DNA of 43,781 bases from contig SCTY01000018.1 of the NCBI GenBank assembly GCA_004297625.1, positions 1 through 43,781 on the forward strand. The letters run 5' to 3'. Numbering within the stretch: position 1 is the first letter of the stretch; each line of letters begins with the position of its first letter. Below are positions 10,944-18,257 of the stretch, in pieces. The stretch is from Betaproteobacteria bacterium. Lineage in GTDB: Bacteria > Pseudomonadota > Gammaproteobacteria > Burkholderiales > SG8-39. Position numbers and translations under genes: made by a program. The notes under the pieces are model-generated. The model was not told where the DNA came from and searched no databases. It saw only the letters and a program-made list of their open reading frames with translations.

Positions 10944-11865
10944 CGTTCATGCCGAGCTCCAGGCCCTTCACCAGGCGGTACATCGCGCGCTGAAGCGGCA
11001 CCGGCACGCCGAGCTCGCCGGCGCGGCGCACGAGATAGCCGTTCAGCGCCTCGATCTCGACCGGCGTGCCGCGCTCGATGTCGATCGCCATCGAGCCGGG
11101 ATGGCGCGGCATCGGCCGGCGGCCTGCACGGATGTCCTCGACGAGGTGCAGCGGGTCGCCCTCGACCGCGATGCCGAGCGCGCGCGCCACGGCGAGCCCT
11201 TCGTCGACCAGCGCGCGCAGCACGACGTACACATCGTCGCTCGCGTACTTCGCCTCTGGAATGCCGCGCAGGAGCGCGCTCACCGGGTTGATGGCGCAGT
11301 TGAAGAGGTACTTGTTCCACATCGCACCGCGCGGGTCCGCCACGACGCGCGTCGGGAAACCGGCCGTGTTGAGCAGATCGCCAAGCCATTGCATGCGCCC
11401 CACCTCGCCGCGCGCGGGACCGATTACCGACAGGGCGCCGTGGCCGTTGTGCCGTACGGTGCCGGGCGCGAGGAGCTCGGCGGCCTCCATCGTCATTCCC
11501 TGCGCCACGTCCCCGCCGACGCCGTCCAGAATCGTCTGCACGTTGCCCTGGCCGTTCTGCTGCGTGAGCACCAGCGGCCGGCCCGCGAGGTGCGCCTTGA
11601 GGCCTTCGATAAGCGCCGCGGTGTCCATGGACTTCACCGCGACGATCACCGCGTCGAAGATACGATTTCCAAGTTCCGTTGGACTGGTTAGCGCAGGAAT
11701 GCGGGCAACGATATCGCTTAGGCCGCTGATCCTCAGGCCGTCGCGGTTGATGGCGGCCACGTGCCCGGCGTTGATATCGAGAGCGCTGACGCGCGCATGG
11801 CGGGCAAGGTGCGCGGCATACAGCCCGCCGATCGCGCCGCAGCCGGCGACCAGAATGTTGACCAT
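10909..11865 (-). CDS. Ketopantoate reductase-like (ApbA/PanE family) dehydrogenase
   Basis: NADPH-dependent oxidoreductase family that includes 2-dehydropantoate 2-reductase. The 318-residue product begins MVNILVAGCGAIGGLYAAHL, a Rossmann GxGxxG motif. The family helical C-terminal domain follows, with NKYLFNCAINPVSAL near 165 (conserved Lys and Asn) and a late GTPVEIEALNGY. I start at ATG 11865. It has no Shine-Dalgarno, and its A lies exactly 41.5 bp from the centre of an FNR-like box. The physiological substrate is unknown, since many family members are not true PanE. Placement in the NOR island under this box is unexpected. Confidence 0.85.
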   Translation of the reverse strand: MVNILVAGCGAIGGLYAAHLARHARVSALDINAGHVAAINRDGLRISGLSDIVARIPALTSPTELGNRIFDAVIVAVKSMDTAALIEGLKAHLAGRPLVLTQQNGQGNVQTILDGVGGDVAQGMTMEAAELLAPGTVRHNGHGALSVIGPARGEVGRMQWLGDLLNTAGFPTRVVADPRGAMWNKYLFNCAINPVSALLRGIPEAKYASDDVYVVLRALVDEGLAVARALGIAVEGDPLHLVEDIRAGRRPMPRHPGSMAIDIERGTPVEIEALNGYLVRRAGELGVPVPLQRAMYRLVKGLELGMNVRRSGGGAIPR

Positions 11866-11899
11866 GGGAGGAGTCTTGGCAACGCTGCAAGCCCCGCGC

Positions 11900-11913
11900 T
11901 TGATGTAGGTCAA
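11900..11913. promoter_or_regulatory. FNR/Dnr-like box upstream of the panE-like gene
   Basis: TTGATGTAGGTCAA matches the consensus with one mismatch. Its centre, 11906.5, is 41.5 bp from the A of the ATG at 11865. An AAGACT (complement of 11872-11877) lies where a -10 is expected. This is the same architecture as at 3395 and 5081. Confidence 0.68.
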
Positions 11914-11941
11914 GGCCGCACGAGGATGGTCCCGCAAGCTG

Positions 11942-12047
11942 CAAGAATTCGGGGTCAGAGTCTCAAGAATTCGGGGTCAGAGTCTTAATTCAGATAGCTA
12001 CGCGTTGCGTGAATTAAGACTCTGACCCCGAATTCGACCCCGAATTC
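11942..12047. repeat. Palindromic GGGGTCAGAGTC repeat cluster (REP-like)
   Basis: A 22-bp unit containing AATTCGGGGTCAGAGTCT is present twice in tandem (11942-11963 and 11964-11985). The second copy is part of a perfect 26-bp inverted repeat (arms 11967-11992 and 12010-12035) around a 17-nt loop. A further truncated copy, GACCCCGAATTC, follows at 12036-12047. Repeats with this core are common between genes of betaproteobacteria and are thought to be moved by REP-associated (IS200-like) transposases; none is encoded here. The cluster lies directly upstream of the acyl-CoA synthetase ribosome site. Confidence 0.85.
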
Positions 12048-12059
12048 GGAGGAGGGGCC

Positions 12060-13604
12060 ACGCGATACACCGGTGTCGGCACACTGCGCGACAGTTTCGA
12101 CGCGAACGTTTCCCGCTGGCCGGGGAGAACGGCGCTCATCGGCGCCGAGCGCGGCATCGTCACCTGGGCGGAGCTCGACGCGCGCGTCAACCGTCTCGCG
12201 CGCTTTCTCGCCTACCTGGGGGTATGCAAAGGCGACGGCGTCGGGCTGCTTCTCCACAACTGCGCCGAGTTCGCGCTCGGCTTCCTCGCCTGCCAGAAGC
12301 TCGGGGCGGTTTCTTCCTGCCTCAACTACCGGCTTTCGGCCGCGCCCATCGCTTACGCCGTCCGGCAGGAGCGCCTGAAGGCGCTGATTTTCAACGCGCC
12401 GCTCTCGGACCGCGTGGCCGAGGCCATGAAGGACGCCGCTTTTTGCCGCTTCATCTGCGTCGGCACGCCGCTGCCGCCGGGCGCATTGAGCCTCGACGAG
12501 AGCGCCGCCTTCCCGGCGAGCGAGCCGGCGCGGGTCGGCATCGCCGCGAGCGATGTGTGCAACGTCATCCATACCTCGGGGACCACCGGCCGGCCTAAGG
12601 GCGCCGCGTTCACGCACGAGACGCAGATCCTTTCGGCGATCCAATACTGCCTGGAGATGGGGCTCGACTGCGGTCACGTCGGAATGAGCCTCGCGCCGGT
12701 GGTGATCGGCGCCGCGACCAACTTCTTCGTCGCCTACCTCTTTGTCGGCGCCCCGCAGGTGATGATCGGCGAGTACGACGCGCGCAAGGCGCTGCGCCTC
12801 GTGTCGGCGCACAAGGTCACCGAGTGCTTCGCCGTGCCGACGCAGATGTATCAGATGGCCGACGCGCGCGCCGAGCTGCCGGAGGTGGACCTGAGCTCGC
12901 TGCGCCTGATCCGCAGCGGCGGCTCGCCGCTCGCGCGCGTGCTGTTGCACCGCGTGCGCCGCGCTTTGGGCTGCGAGATCCTCAACACCTACGGCACGAC
13001 CGAAAGCTGCACCGCGATCACCGCCTGCCATACCGGCATGGAGCCCGAGGAGAAATGGGAGAGCATCGGCAAGCCGAGCTACTTCCAGCAAGTGCGCGTC
13101 GTGAACGTCGGCGAAGGCGCCGCGGCGCAGCCGGACAACGTCATCCGCGCGCCCGGCGAAGGCCAGCTCATCAACCGCGGCGCGCAGTGCGTCGCCGATT
13201 ACTACTGCACGCCGGCCGAGACCCTGCGCGCGCGCGGCGAATGGCAGTACACGCGCGACGTCGTGAGGGTCGACGGCGAAGGCTACCTGTACCCCATCGA
13301 CCGCATGGACAACGCGATCATCAGCGGCGGCGAGAACATCTATCCGCAGGAGATCGAGTTCTTCCTTTCGAAGCACCCCCTGGTCGCCGACGTCGCAGTG
13401 TGCGGCGTGCCCGACGAGAAGTGGGGCCAGGCGATCAAGGCGCTCATCGTGCGCCGCGTGCCCGAGCTGAGCGCCGAGCAGGTCGAGCGCTATTGCCTCG
13501 CAAGCACCGAGCTGGCGCGCCACAAGCGCCCGAAGATCGTCGAGTTCGTGGAAAGCCTGCCGAGGAACGTGCTGGGCAAGATCGACCGGAACGCGCTGCG
13601 TTAG
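12060..13604 (+). CDS. AMP-dependent acyl-CoA synthetase
   Basis: Activates a carboxylic acid to its CoA thioester through an acyl-AMP. The coding frame is open from 12018 and matches the family from about RYTGVGTLRDSF. The product is about 514 residues with SGTTGRPKG (about 173), NTYGTTES, YTRDVVRVDGEGYL, DRMDNAIISGGENIYP and the C-terminal catalytic Lys in LGKIDRNALR. No ATG, GTG or TTG exists at the N-terminus: the codon following GGAGGAGGGG at the right spacing is ACG (12060). An ATG-to-ACG change or a rare ACG start is likely. The first in-frame ATG is at 12414 and would remove a conserved part. The acid substrate is unknown. It is first in a long plus-strand gene run. Confidence 0.85.
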   Translation, partial: TRYTGVGTLRDSFDANVSRWPGRTALIGAERGIVTWAELDARVNRLARFLAYLGVCKGDGVGLLLHNCAEFALGFLACQKLGAVSSCLNYRLSAAPIAYAVRQERLKALIFNAPLSDRVAEAMKDAAFCRFICVGTPLPPGALSLDESAAFPASEPARVGIAASDVCNVIHTSGTTGRPKGAAFTHETQILSAIQYCLEMGLDCGHVGMSLAPVVIGAATNFFVAYLFVGAPQVMIGEYDARKALRLVSAHKVTECFAVPTQMYQMADARAELPEVDLSSLRLIRSGGSPLARVLLHRVRRALGCEILNTYGTTESCTAITACHTGMEPEEKWESIGKPSYFQQVRVVNVGEGAAAQPDNVIRAPGEGQLINRGAQCVADYYCTPAETLRARGEWQYTRDVVRVDGEGYLYPIDRMDNAIISGGENIYPQEIEFFLSKHPLVADVAVCGVPDEKWGQAIKALIVRRVPELSAEQVERYCLASTELARHKRPKIVEFVESLPRNVLGKIDRNALR

Positions 13605-13607
13605 AGA

Positions 13608-15320
13608 ATGCGCGACCCCTCGTTCCAGATCATCACCCGCGAAGGCACCGCGCCCGAGAAGCACAAGTACCCGGGCCTGGGCTATCGCAGGACCGAAGAG
13701 CGCGGCATGCTGGTCGAGCGCGACGTCGCGGTGCCGATGCGCGACGGCGTGAAGCTCTATGCCGACATTCACCGCCCGAGCGACGCGCGCGAGAAGGTTC
13801 CCGCGCTCGTCGCCTGGAGCCCGTATGGCAAGCACCGGGCTTTCCAGTACGAGTACTTCTACAAGAACGCGGGCGTGAAAAAGGAGTGGATCTCGCCTTA
13901 CACCCTGTTCGAGGGCCCCGATCCCCTGTACTGGGTGTCCCACGGCTATGCGGTGATCCACGTCGACGTGCGCGGAACCTGGGGCTCGGAAGGCACCGCG
14001 CATTACTGGAGCCACGACGAAGGCGACGACGGCTATGACTTCGTCGAATGGCTCGCCGCGCAGGACTGGTGCAGCGGCAAGGTCGGGATGACCGGCGTTT
14101 CCTACCTCGCGATCGCGCAGTGGCAGATCGCGGCCAGGCGCCCGCCGCATCTCGCGGCGATCATGCCCTGGGAAGGGCTGAGCGACATGTACCGCGAGTT
14201 CGCTTTCCACGGCGGCATCCCGGAGACGTCCTTTTCTCCCATCTGGCAGAAGTCGATCTCCTACTCGAGGAACCGGGTGGAGGACGTGGCTGCGATGATG
14301 AAGGCGCACCCGTTCTTCGACGCCTACTGGGCCACCAAGGTCGCCGATCTCTCGCGCATCGACGTGCCGGCGTTCGTCGTCGCGAGCTGGGCGGACCAGG
14401 GCTTGCACCTGCGCGGCACGCTCGAGGCCTACAAGCGCATCGCGTCGAAGCAGAAATGGCTGCTCGTGCACGGCCGCAAGAAATGGGAAACCTTCCACCG
14501 GCCCGGATACGTGGAAAAGCAGCGCGCGTTCTTCGATCATTTCCTCAAGGGAGCGCAGAACGCCGTGCCGCGCTGGCCGAAGGTGCGCCTCGAGGTGCGG
14601 GAGAAGTACTACGCCGGCAATTTCCGGGCGGAACGCGAATGGCCGCTCGCGCGCACGCGCTACCGCAAGCTGTTTCTCGACGCACGCACAGGATCACTCG
14701 AGAAATCTCTACCGAAGTCAAAGGGCAGCGCGCGCTACGAGGCGTACGCGGACGAAGCGCGCTGCCCGGCCGCCTACCGCGCGGAGCGCGCGCAATTCGA
14801 CTACGTGTTCGCCGGGGAAACCGAGCTCACCGGGCACATGAAGCTGCGCCTGTGGGTCGAGGCGATCGGCGCCGACGACATGGATCTGTTCATCGCGGTG
14901 CAGAAGTTCGACCGGCGCGGCAATTACGTGCCGTTCGCCGGCTTCAGCGCGCTCGAGGACGGGCCGGTCGCGCTGGGCTGGCTGCGCGCCTCGCATCGCG
15001 AGCTGGACGAAGAGCGCTCGACGCCCGAGCAGCCCTGGCTGCGCCACCGCAGGGCGCTCAAGCTTCGGCGCGGCGTGCCGGTCCCGGTCGAGATCGAAAT
15101 CTGGCCCTCCTCCACCCGCTTCGCCAAGGGAGAGAAGCTGCGCGTGGTCGTGCAAGGCAGCGACATTTACCGGTATGCTCGCTGGATCGTGCGCGCCGGC
15201 CATCCCAAGACCATCAACGCAGGCGTCCACGTGATCCACACGGGCGGACGGTACGATTCGCATCTTTTGGTTCCGGTCGTGCAGGGGCGCGACCCTAAAT
15301 CGAAAAGGAGGAGAGGATGA
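13608..15320 (+). CDS. CocE/NonD-family alpha/beta hydrolase
   Basis: Serine hydrolase of the X-Pro dipeptidyl-peptidase (S15) class, which also includes cocaine esterase. The 570-residue product has an N-terminal alpha/beta-hydrolase domain with DVRGTWGSEG (about 120-130) and the nucleophile elbow TGVSYLA (Ser about 165). A C-terminal jelly-roll domain of the PepX_C type starts near 320. There is no signal peptide, so it acts in the cytoplasm. It begins 3 nt after the synthetase stop and overlaps the dctP start (ATGA). Hydrolysis of an imported ester or amide to an acid for the synthetase is a reasonable guess. Confidence 0.88.
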   Translation: MRDPSFQIITREGTAPEKHKYPGLGYRRTEERGMLVERDVAVPMRDGVKLYADIHRPSDAREKVPALVAWSPYGKHRAFQYEYFYKNAGVKKEWISPYTLFEGPDPLYWVSHGYAVIHVDVRGTWGSEGTAHYWSHDEGDDGYDFVEWLAAQDWCSGKVGMTGVSYLAIAQWQIAARRPPHLAAIMPWEGLSDMYREFAFHGGIPETSFSPIWQKSISYSRNRVEDVAAMMKAHPFFDAYWATKVADLSRIDVPAFVVASWADQGLHLRGTLEAYKRIASKQKWLLVHGRKKWETFHRPGYVEKQRAFFDHFLKGAQNAVPRWPKVRLEVREKYYAGNFRAEREWPLARTRYRKLFLDARTGSLEKSLPKSKGSARYEAYADEARCPAAYRAERAQFDYVFAGETELTGHMKLRLWVEAIGADDMDLFIAVQKFDRRGNYVPFAGFSALEDGPVALGWLRASHRELDEERSTPEQPWLRHRRALKLRRGVPVPVEIEIWPSSTRFAKGEKLRVVVQGSDIYRYARWIVRAGHPKTINAGVHVIHTGGRYDSHLLVPVVQGRDPKSKRRRG

Positions 15321-16411
15321 AGCACGCAAGGCTCACGGCATTTGCCGCGGTAGGGGTTTGCTCGGCGTTCCTGGTCTCGACGGTCCACGCGCAGGTGGTC
15401 AACCTGAAGATCGCCAACTTCTTTCCCCCACCCTCGGGGCAGTCGAAGGTGGTGGAGGCTTTCGGCCAGGCGCTGGAAGCCCGCTCCGGCGGGAAGATCA
15501 AGGTGCAGTACTTCGCCGGCGGGTCGCTGGTGCAGGCGCCGGCGATGTTCAAGGGCATCGAGTCGGGAATCGCCGATATCGGCTATTCGCACGTCTACTA
15601 CACGCCCGGCCGCATGCCGGTGAGCGAAGGCGTCGGGCTGCCGATCGGAATACCGACCGGGTGGGTCGGCGTGCACGTCGGCAACGACTTCTACCAGAAG
15701 TTCAAGCCCAAGGAGTTCGCCGGGGTGCGGGTGCTCACGCTGCACGCCAACGGCCCGAGCATGGTGATCACCAAGAAGCCGGTGGCGAAGCTCGAGGACA
15801 TGAAGGGCGTCACCATCCGCGCGCCGGGACTTCCGGGAGACATCGTCAGGGCGCTCGGCGGAACGCCCACGCCCACGCCGATGATGGAGGTCTACGACTC
15901 GATCGCCAAAGGCGTGAACGAGGGCGTGTGGGGCCCGTACGAGGTGCTCAAGACCTTCCGCTTTGCCGAGGTGGCGACGAACGTGACGGTGAGCTGGCAG
16001 ATCGGCGCGTCGTTCCCGTTCTACCTGGCGATGAACCAGAGGAGCTACAACGGCCTGTCGCCCGAGCTCAAGAAGGTCGTCGACTCGGTGAGCGCCGAGT
16101 GGGTGGAGCGCTTCGCGCGCATGTGGAACGACATCGACCTGGAAGGCAAGGCCTACGCGGACGGGAAGGGCGTCAATTACATCGAGCTGTCGCCGCAGGA
16201 GGCGGCGCGCTGGCAGAAGGCCGTCGAGCCCGTCATCGGCGACTGGGTCAAGACCATGACCGGCAAGGGCTTCAAGGAAGCCGAGGTCAGGGGCTGGATC
16301 GCCTACATGCGCGATCGCATCAAGTACTGGACCGCGAAGCAGATCGAGGCCAAGATTCCCTCGCCGACCGGTCCGATGGAGCTGCGGCCCGCGGCTCCGG
16401 GCAAGAAATAG
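15317..16411 (+). CDS. dctP: TRAP transporter solute-binding protein (DctP family)
   Basis: Periplasmic receptor for a carboxylate-type solute. The 364-residue product has a signal peptide cleaved after VHAQ (about 26). The receptor fold includes KIKVQYFAGGSL near 57, GVTIRAPG near 165 and PTPMMEVYDSIAKGVNEG near 190. The conserved Arg that normally binds the carboxylate fits IRAPG. The ribosome site is AAGGAGGAGAGG and the start overlaps the hydrolase stop. A hairpin-plus-U-run follows the gene and probably raises receptor levels over the permeases. The ligand is unknown. Confidence 0.92.
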   Translation: MKHARLTAFAAVGVCSAFLVSTVHAQVVNLKIANFFPPPSGQSKVVEAFGQALEARSGGKIKVQYFAGGSLVQAPAMFKGIESGIADIGYSHVYYTPGRMPVSEGVGLPIGIPTGWVGVHVGNDFYQKFKPKEFAGVRVLTLHANGPSMVITKKPVAKLEDMKGVTIRAPGLPGDIVRALGGTPTPTPMMEVYDSIAKGVNEGVWGPYEVLKTFRFAEVATNVTVSWQIGASFPFYLAMNQRSYNGLSPELKKVVDSVSAEWVERFARMWNDIDLEGKAYADGKGVNYIELSPQEAARWQKAVEPVIGDWVKTMTGKGFKEAEVRGWIAYMRDRIKYWTAKQIEAKIPSPTGPMELRPAAPGKK

Positions 16412-16428
16412 GTTTCGACGCACAGGCT

Positions 16429-16463
16429 CCCCGTCCGCGCGCAAAGCCGGGCGGGGATTTTTT
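16429..16463 (+). terminator. Intrinsic (partial) terminator between dctP and dctQ
   Basis: CCCCGTCCG (16429-16437) pairs with CGGGCGGGG (16448-16456) with one G-U pair. ATTTTTT follows immediately. It sits between the receptor gene and the permease genes of one TRAP operon, so it probably acts as an attenuator that makes dctP mRNA more abundant than dctQM. Confidence 0.8.
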
Positions 16464-16468
16464 CGCCG

Positions 16469-16966
16469 ATGCTGGATAAGTTCGCGCGCTTCAACGAGAC
16501 GATCGCCCGCTGGACCACGTCGGCCGGCTTCGCCGCCGTCGTGTTCATGATCGTGCTCACCGGGGCGGACGTCGTCGGGACGAAGACCATGCGCCTTCCG
16601 GTGCCCGGTGCGCTCGACATGATGGCGCTGGCGCAGCTCGTCGCAATTACCCTCGCTGCCGGAATGACGCTCGTCGAGCGCAGGCACGTCTCGGTCGAGT
16701 TCTTCGTGCAGCTGCTGCCGAAGCGCTTGCAGCTTCTGATCGAGTGCGCGGTCGAGCTGCTTTCGCTGGCGCTTTTCCTGCTCCTCGTCTGGCGCTTGTT
16801 CCAGCTCGGCTATTTCCAGCAGACCGGCAACGAAACGACGCCGACCATCCGCATTCCCCTCGCGCCGTTCGCCTACCTGGCCGCGCTGGCGTTGGTGCCG
16901 GTGTGCCTGGTGCTCGTGCAGCGCTTCCTCGCCCTGCTTGTGAGCCTCGCCGGCGATGAGCGCTGA
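16469..16966 (+). CDS. dctQ: TRAP transporter small permease (DctQ family)
   Basis: A 165-residue inner-membrane protein with four predicted helices, the usual DctQ topology. It has the typical VPGALDMMALAQLVAITL segment near 45 and the VERRHVSVEFF motif near 70. It pairs with the following DctM. The ATG at 16469 comes directly after the attenuator, and the 3' end overlaps dctM by 11 nt. Confidence 0.9.
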   Translation: MLDKFARFNETIARWTTSAGFAAVVFMIVLTGADVVGTKTMRLPVPGALDMMALAQLVAITLAAGMTLVERRHVSVEFFVQLLPKRLQLLIECAVELLSLALFLLLVWRLFQLGYFQQTGNETTPTIRIPLAPFAYLAALALVPVCLVLVQRFLALLVSLAGDER

Positions 16967-18257
16967 GGCCGCGGGCGTCGTCGGCATCGTCGCGCTGCTC
17001 GCGCTTTTCCTGCTGCAGGTGCCGATCGCCTTCGCCTTGGCGGCGGTCGGCTTTGGCGGCTTCGCCTACCTGGCGGGCGTCGATCCCGCGATGTCGCTCC
17101 TCGCGCAGGAGATCTACGACACGTTCTCGTCGTATCCGCTGTCGGTGATCCCGATGTTCATCCTCATGGGATCCTTCGCGTACGCGTCCGGAATCAGCGA
17201 GAGGCTGTTTTCCACCACCTACACCTGGGTGGGCGGCCTGCGCGGAGGGCTCACCATGGCCACCGTGCTCGCCTGCGCGGGGTTCGCCGCGATCTGCGGC
17301 TCCACCGCGGCCACCGCCGCGACCATGGGCAAGATCGCGCTGCCGGAAATGAAGAAATACAAGTACGACGACACCCTGGCGACCGGAACGGTGGCGTCCG
17401 CCGGAACGCTGGGAATCCTCATCCCGCCCAGCACCGTCCTCATCGTCTACGCCATCCTGACCGAGGAATCGATCGGCAAGCTGTTCATCGCGGGCATCGT
17501 GCCCGGAATCATCCTCAGCCTGATGTTCGTGGCGGTCGTGGGAGTGCTGTGCGCGCGCAATCCCAAGCTCGGTCCGCCCGGCGAGCCGACCGCGTGGCGC
17601 GCGAAGCTGAAGGCGACCAAAGGGATCACCGACGCCGCGCTGCTCTTCCTGCTCGCGATCGGCGGGCTGATGCTCGGCTGGTTCAGCCCCACCCAGGCCG
17701 GCGCGATCGGCGCGGCGGGCGCGCTGCTGATCGGCGTGTTCCGGGGCACGCTCACCTGGAAGAGCTTCGTCGAAACGGGGAAGGACGGCCTGCTCACGGG
17801 GGCCATGGTGCTGTTCATCATCGCCGGCGCGATCGTCTTCGGCCGCTTCATGGCCGTGTCGCAGCTCCCGTTCGCCCTCGCCGAATGGGTGGGAAGCCTT
17901 CCGATCCCCAGGATGGCCGTCATCGGCGTCATCCTCCTCATCTATTTCATCGGCGGCTTCTTCATGGACTCCATGGCCTTCATGGTGGTCACCCTGCCGA
18001 TCTTCTTCCCCATCGTCCTGAAGCTCGGCTTCGACCCGATCTGGTTCGGCGTCATGATGGTGCTGCTCGGCGAGATGGGCGTGATCACGCCGCCGGTGGG
18101 GGTGAACGTATTCGTCATCAAGGGCATCGCCCCCGAGGTGCCGCTCGGCCAGATCTTCAAGGGGATCTTTCCCTTCCTCTACGCGCTCATCGCGCTCACG
18201 ATCGTCATCCTGTTCGTGCCCGAGATCGCCACCTTCCTGCCGAGCCTCGTCAAGTGA
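16956..18257 (+). CDS. dctM: TRAP transporter large permease (DctM family)
   Basis: Sodium-coupled transport channel of the TRAP system, 433 residues with about 12 helices. Family motifs include SVIPMFILMG near 64, GFAAICGSTAATAATMGKIALPEMKKYKYD near 110-138 (in short segments) and GILIPPS near 151. The late GEMGVITPPVGVNVFVIKG is also typical. It overlaps dctQ and ends in a GTGA overlap with the molybdopterin enzyme gene, so transporter and oxidoreductase are translationally coupled. Confidence 0.94.
   Translation: MSAEAAGVVGIVALLALFLLQVPIAFALAAVGFGGFAYLAGVDPAMSLLAQEIYDTFSSYPLSVIPMFILMGSFAYASGISERLFSTTYTWVGGLRGGLTMATVLACAGFAAICGSTAATAATMGKIALPEMKKYKYDDTLATGTVASAGTLGILIPPSTVLIVYAILTEESIGKLFIAGIVPGIILSLMFVAVVGVLCARNPKLGPPGEPTAWRAKLKATKGITDAALLFLLAIGGLMLGWFSPTQAGAIGAAGALLIGVFRGTLTWKSFVETGKDGLLTGAMVLFIIAGAIVFGRFMAVSQLPFALAEWVGSLPIPRMAVIGVILLIYFIGGFFMDSMAFMVVTLPIFFPIVLKLGFDPIWFGVMMVLLGEMGVITPPVGVNVFVIKGIAPEVPLGQIFKGIFPFLYALIALTIVILFVPEIATFLPSLVK

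Noticed and set aside
12414..13604. Acyl-CoA synthetase starting at the first in-frame ATG
   Set aside because: It would lose about 118 conserved N-terminal residues that are clearly encoded upstream in the same frame.
11985..14540. 851-codon minus-strand frame opposite acyl-CoA synthetase and hydrolase
   Set aside because: Antisense shadow of two clear genes; it begins inside one gene and ends in the repeat.
17549..18253. Upstream extension of the molybdopterin enzyme frame inside dctM
   Set aside because: The extension is the out-of-frame reading of dctM. The Cys motif begins right after the GTG at 18254, which overlaps the dctM stop.
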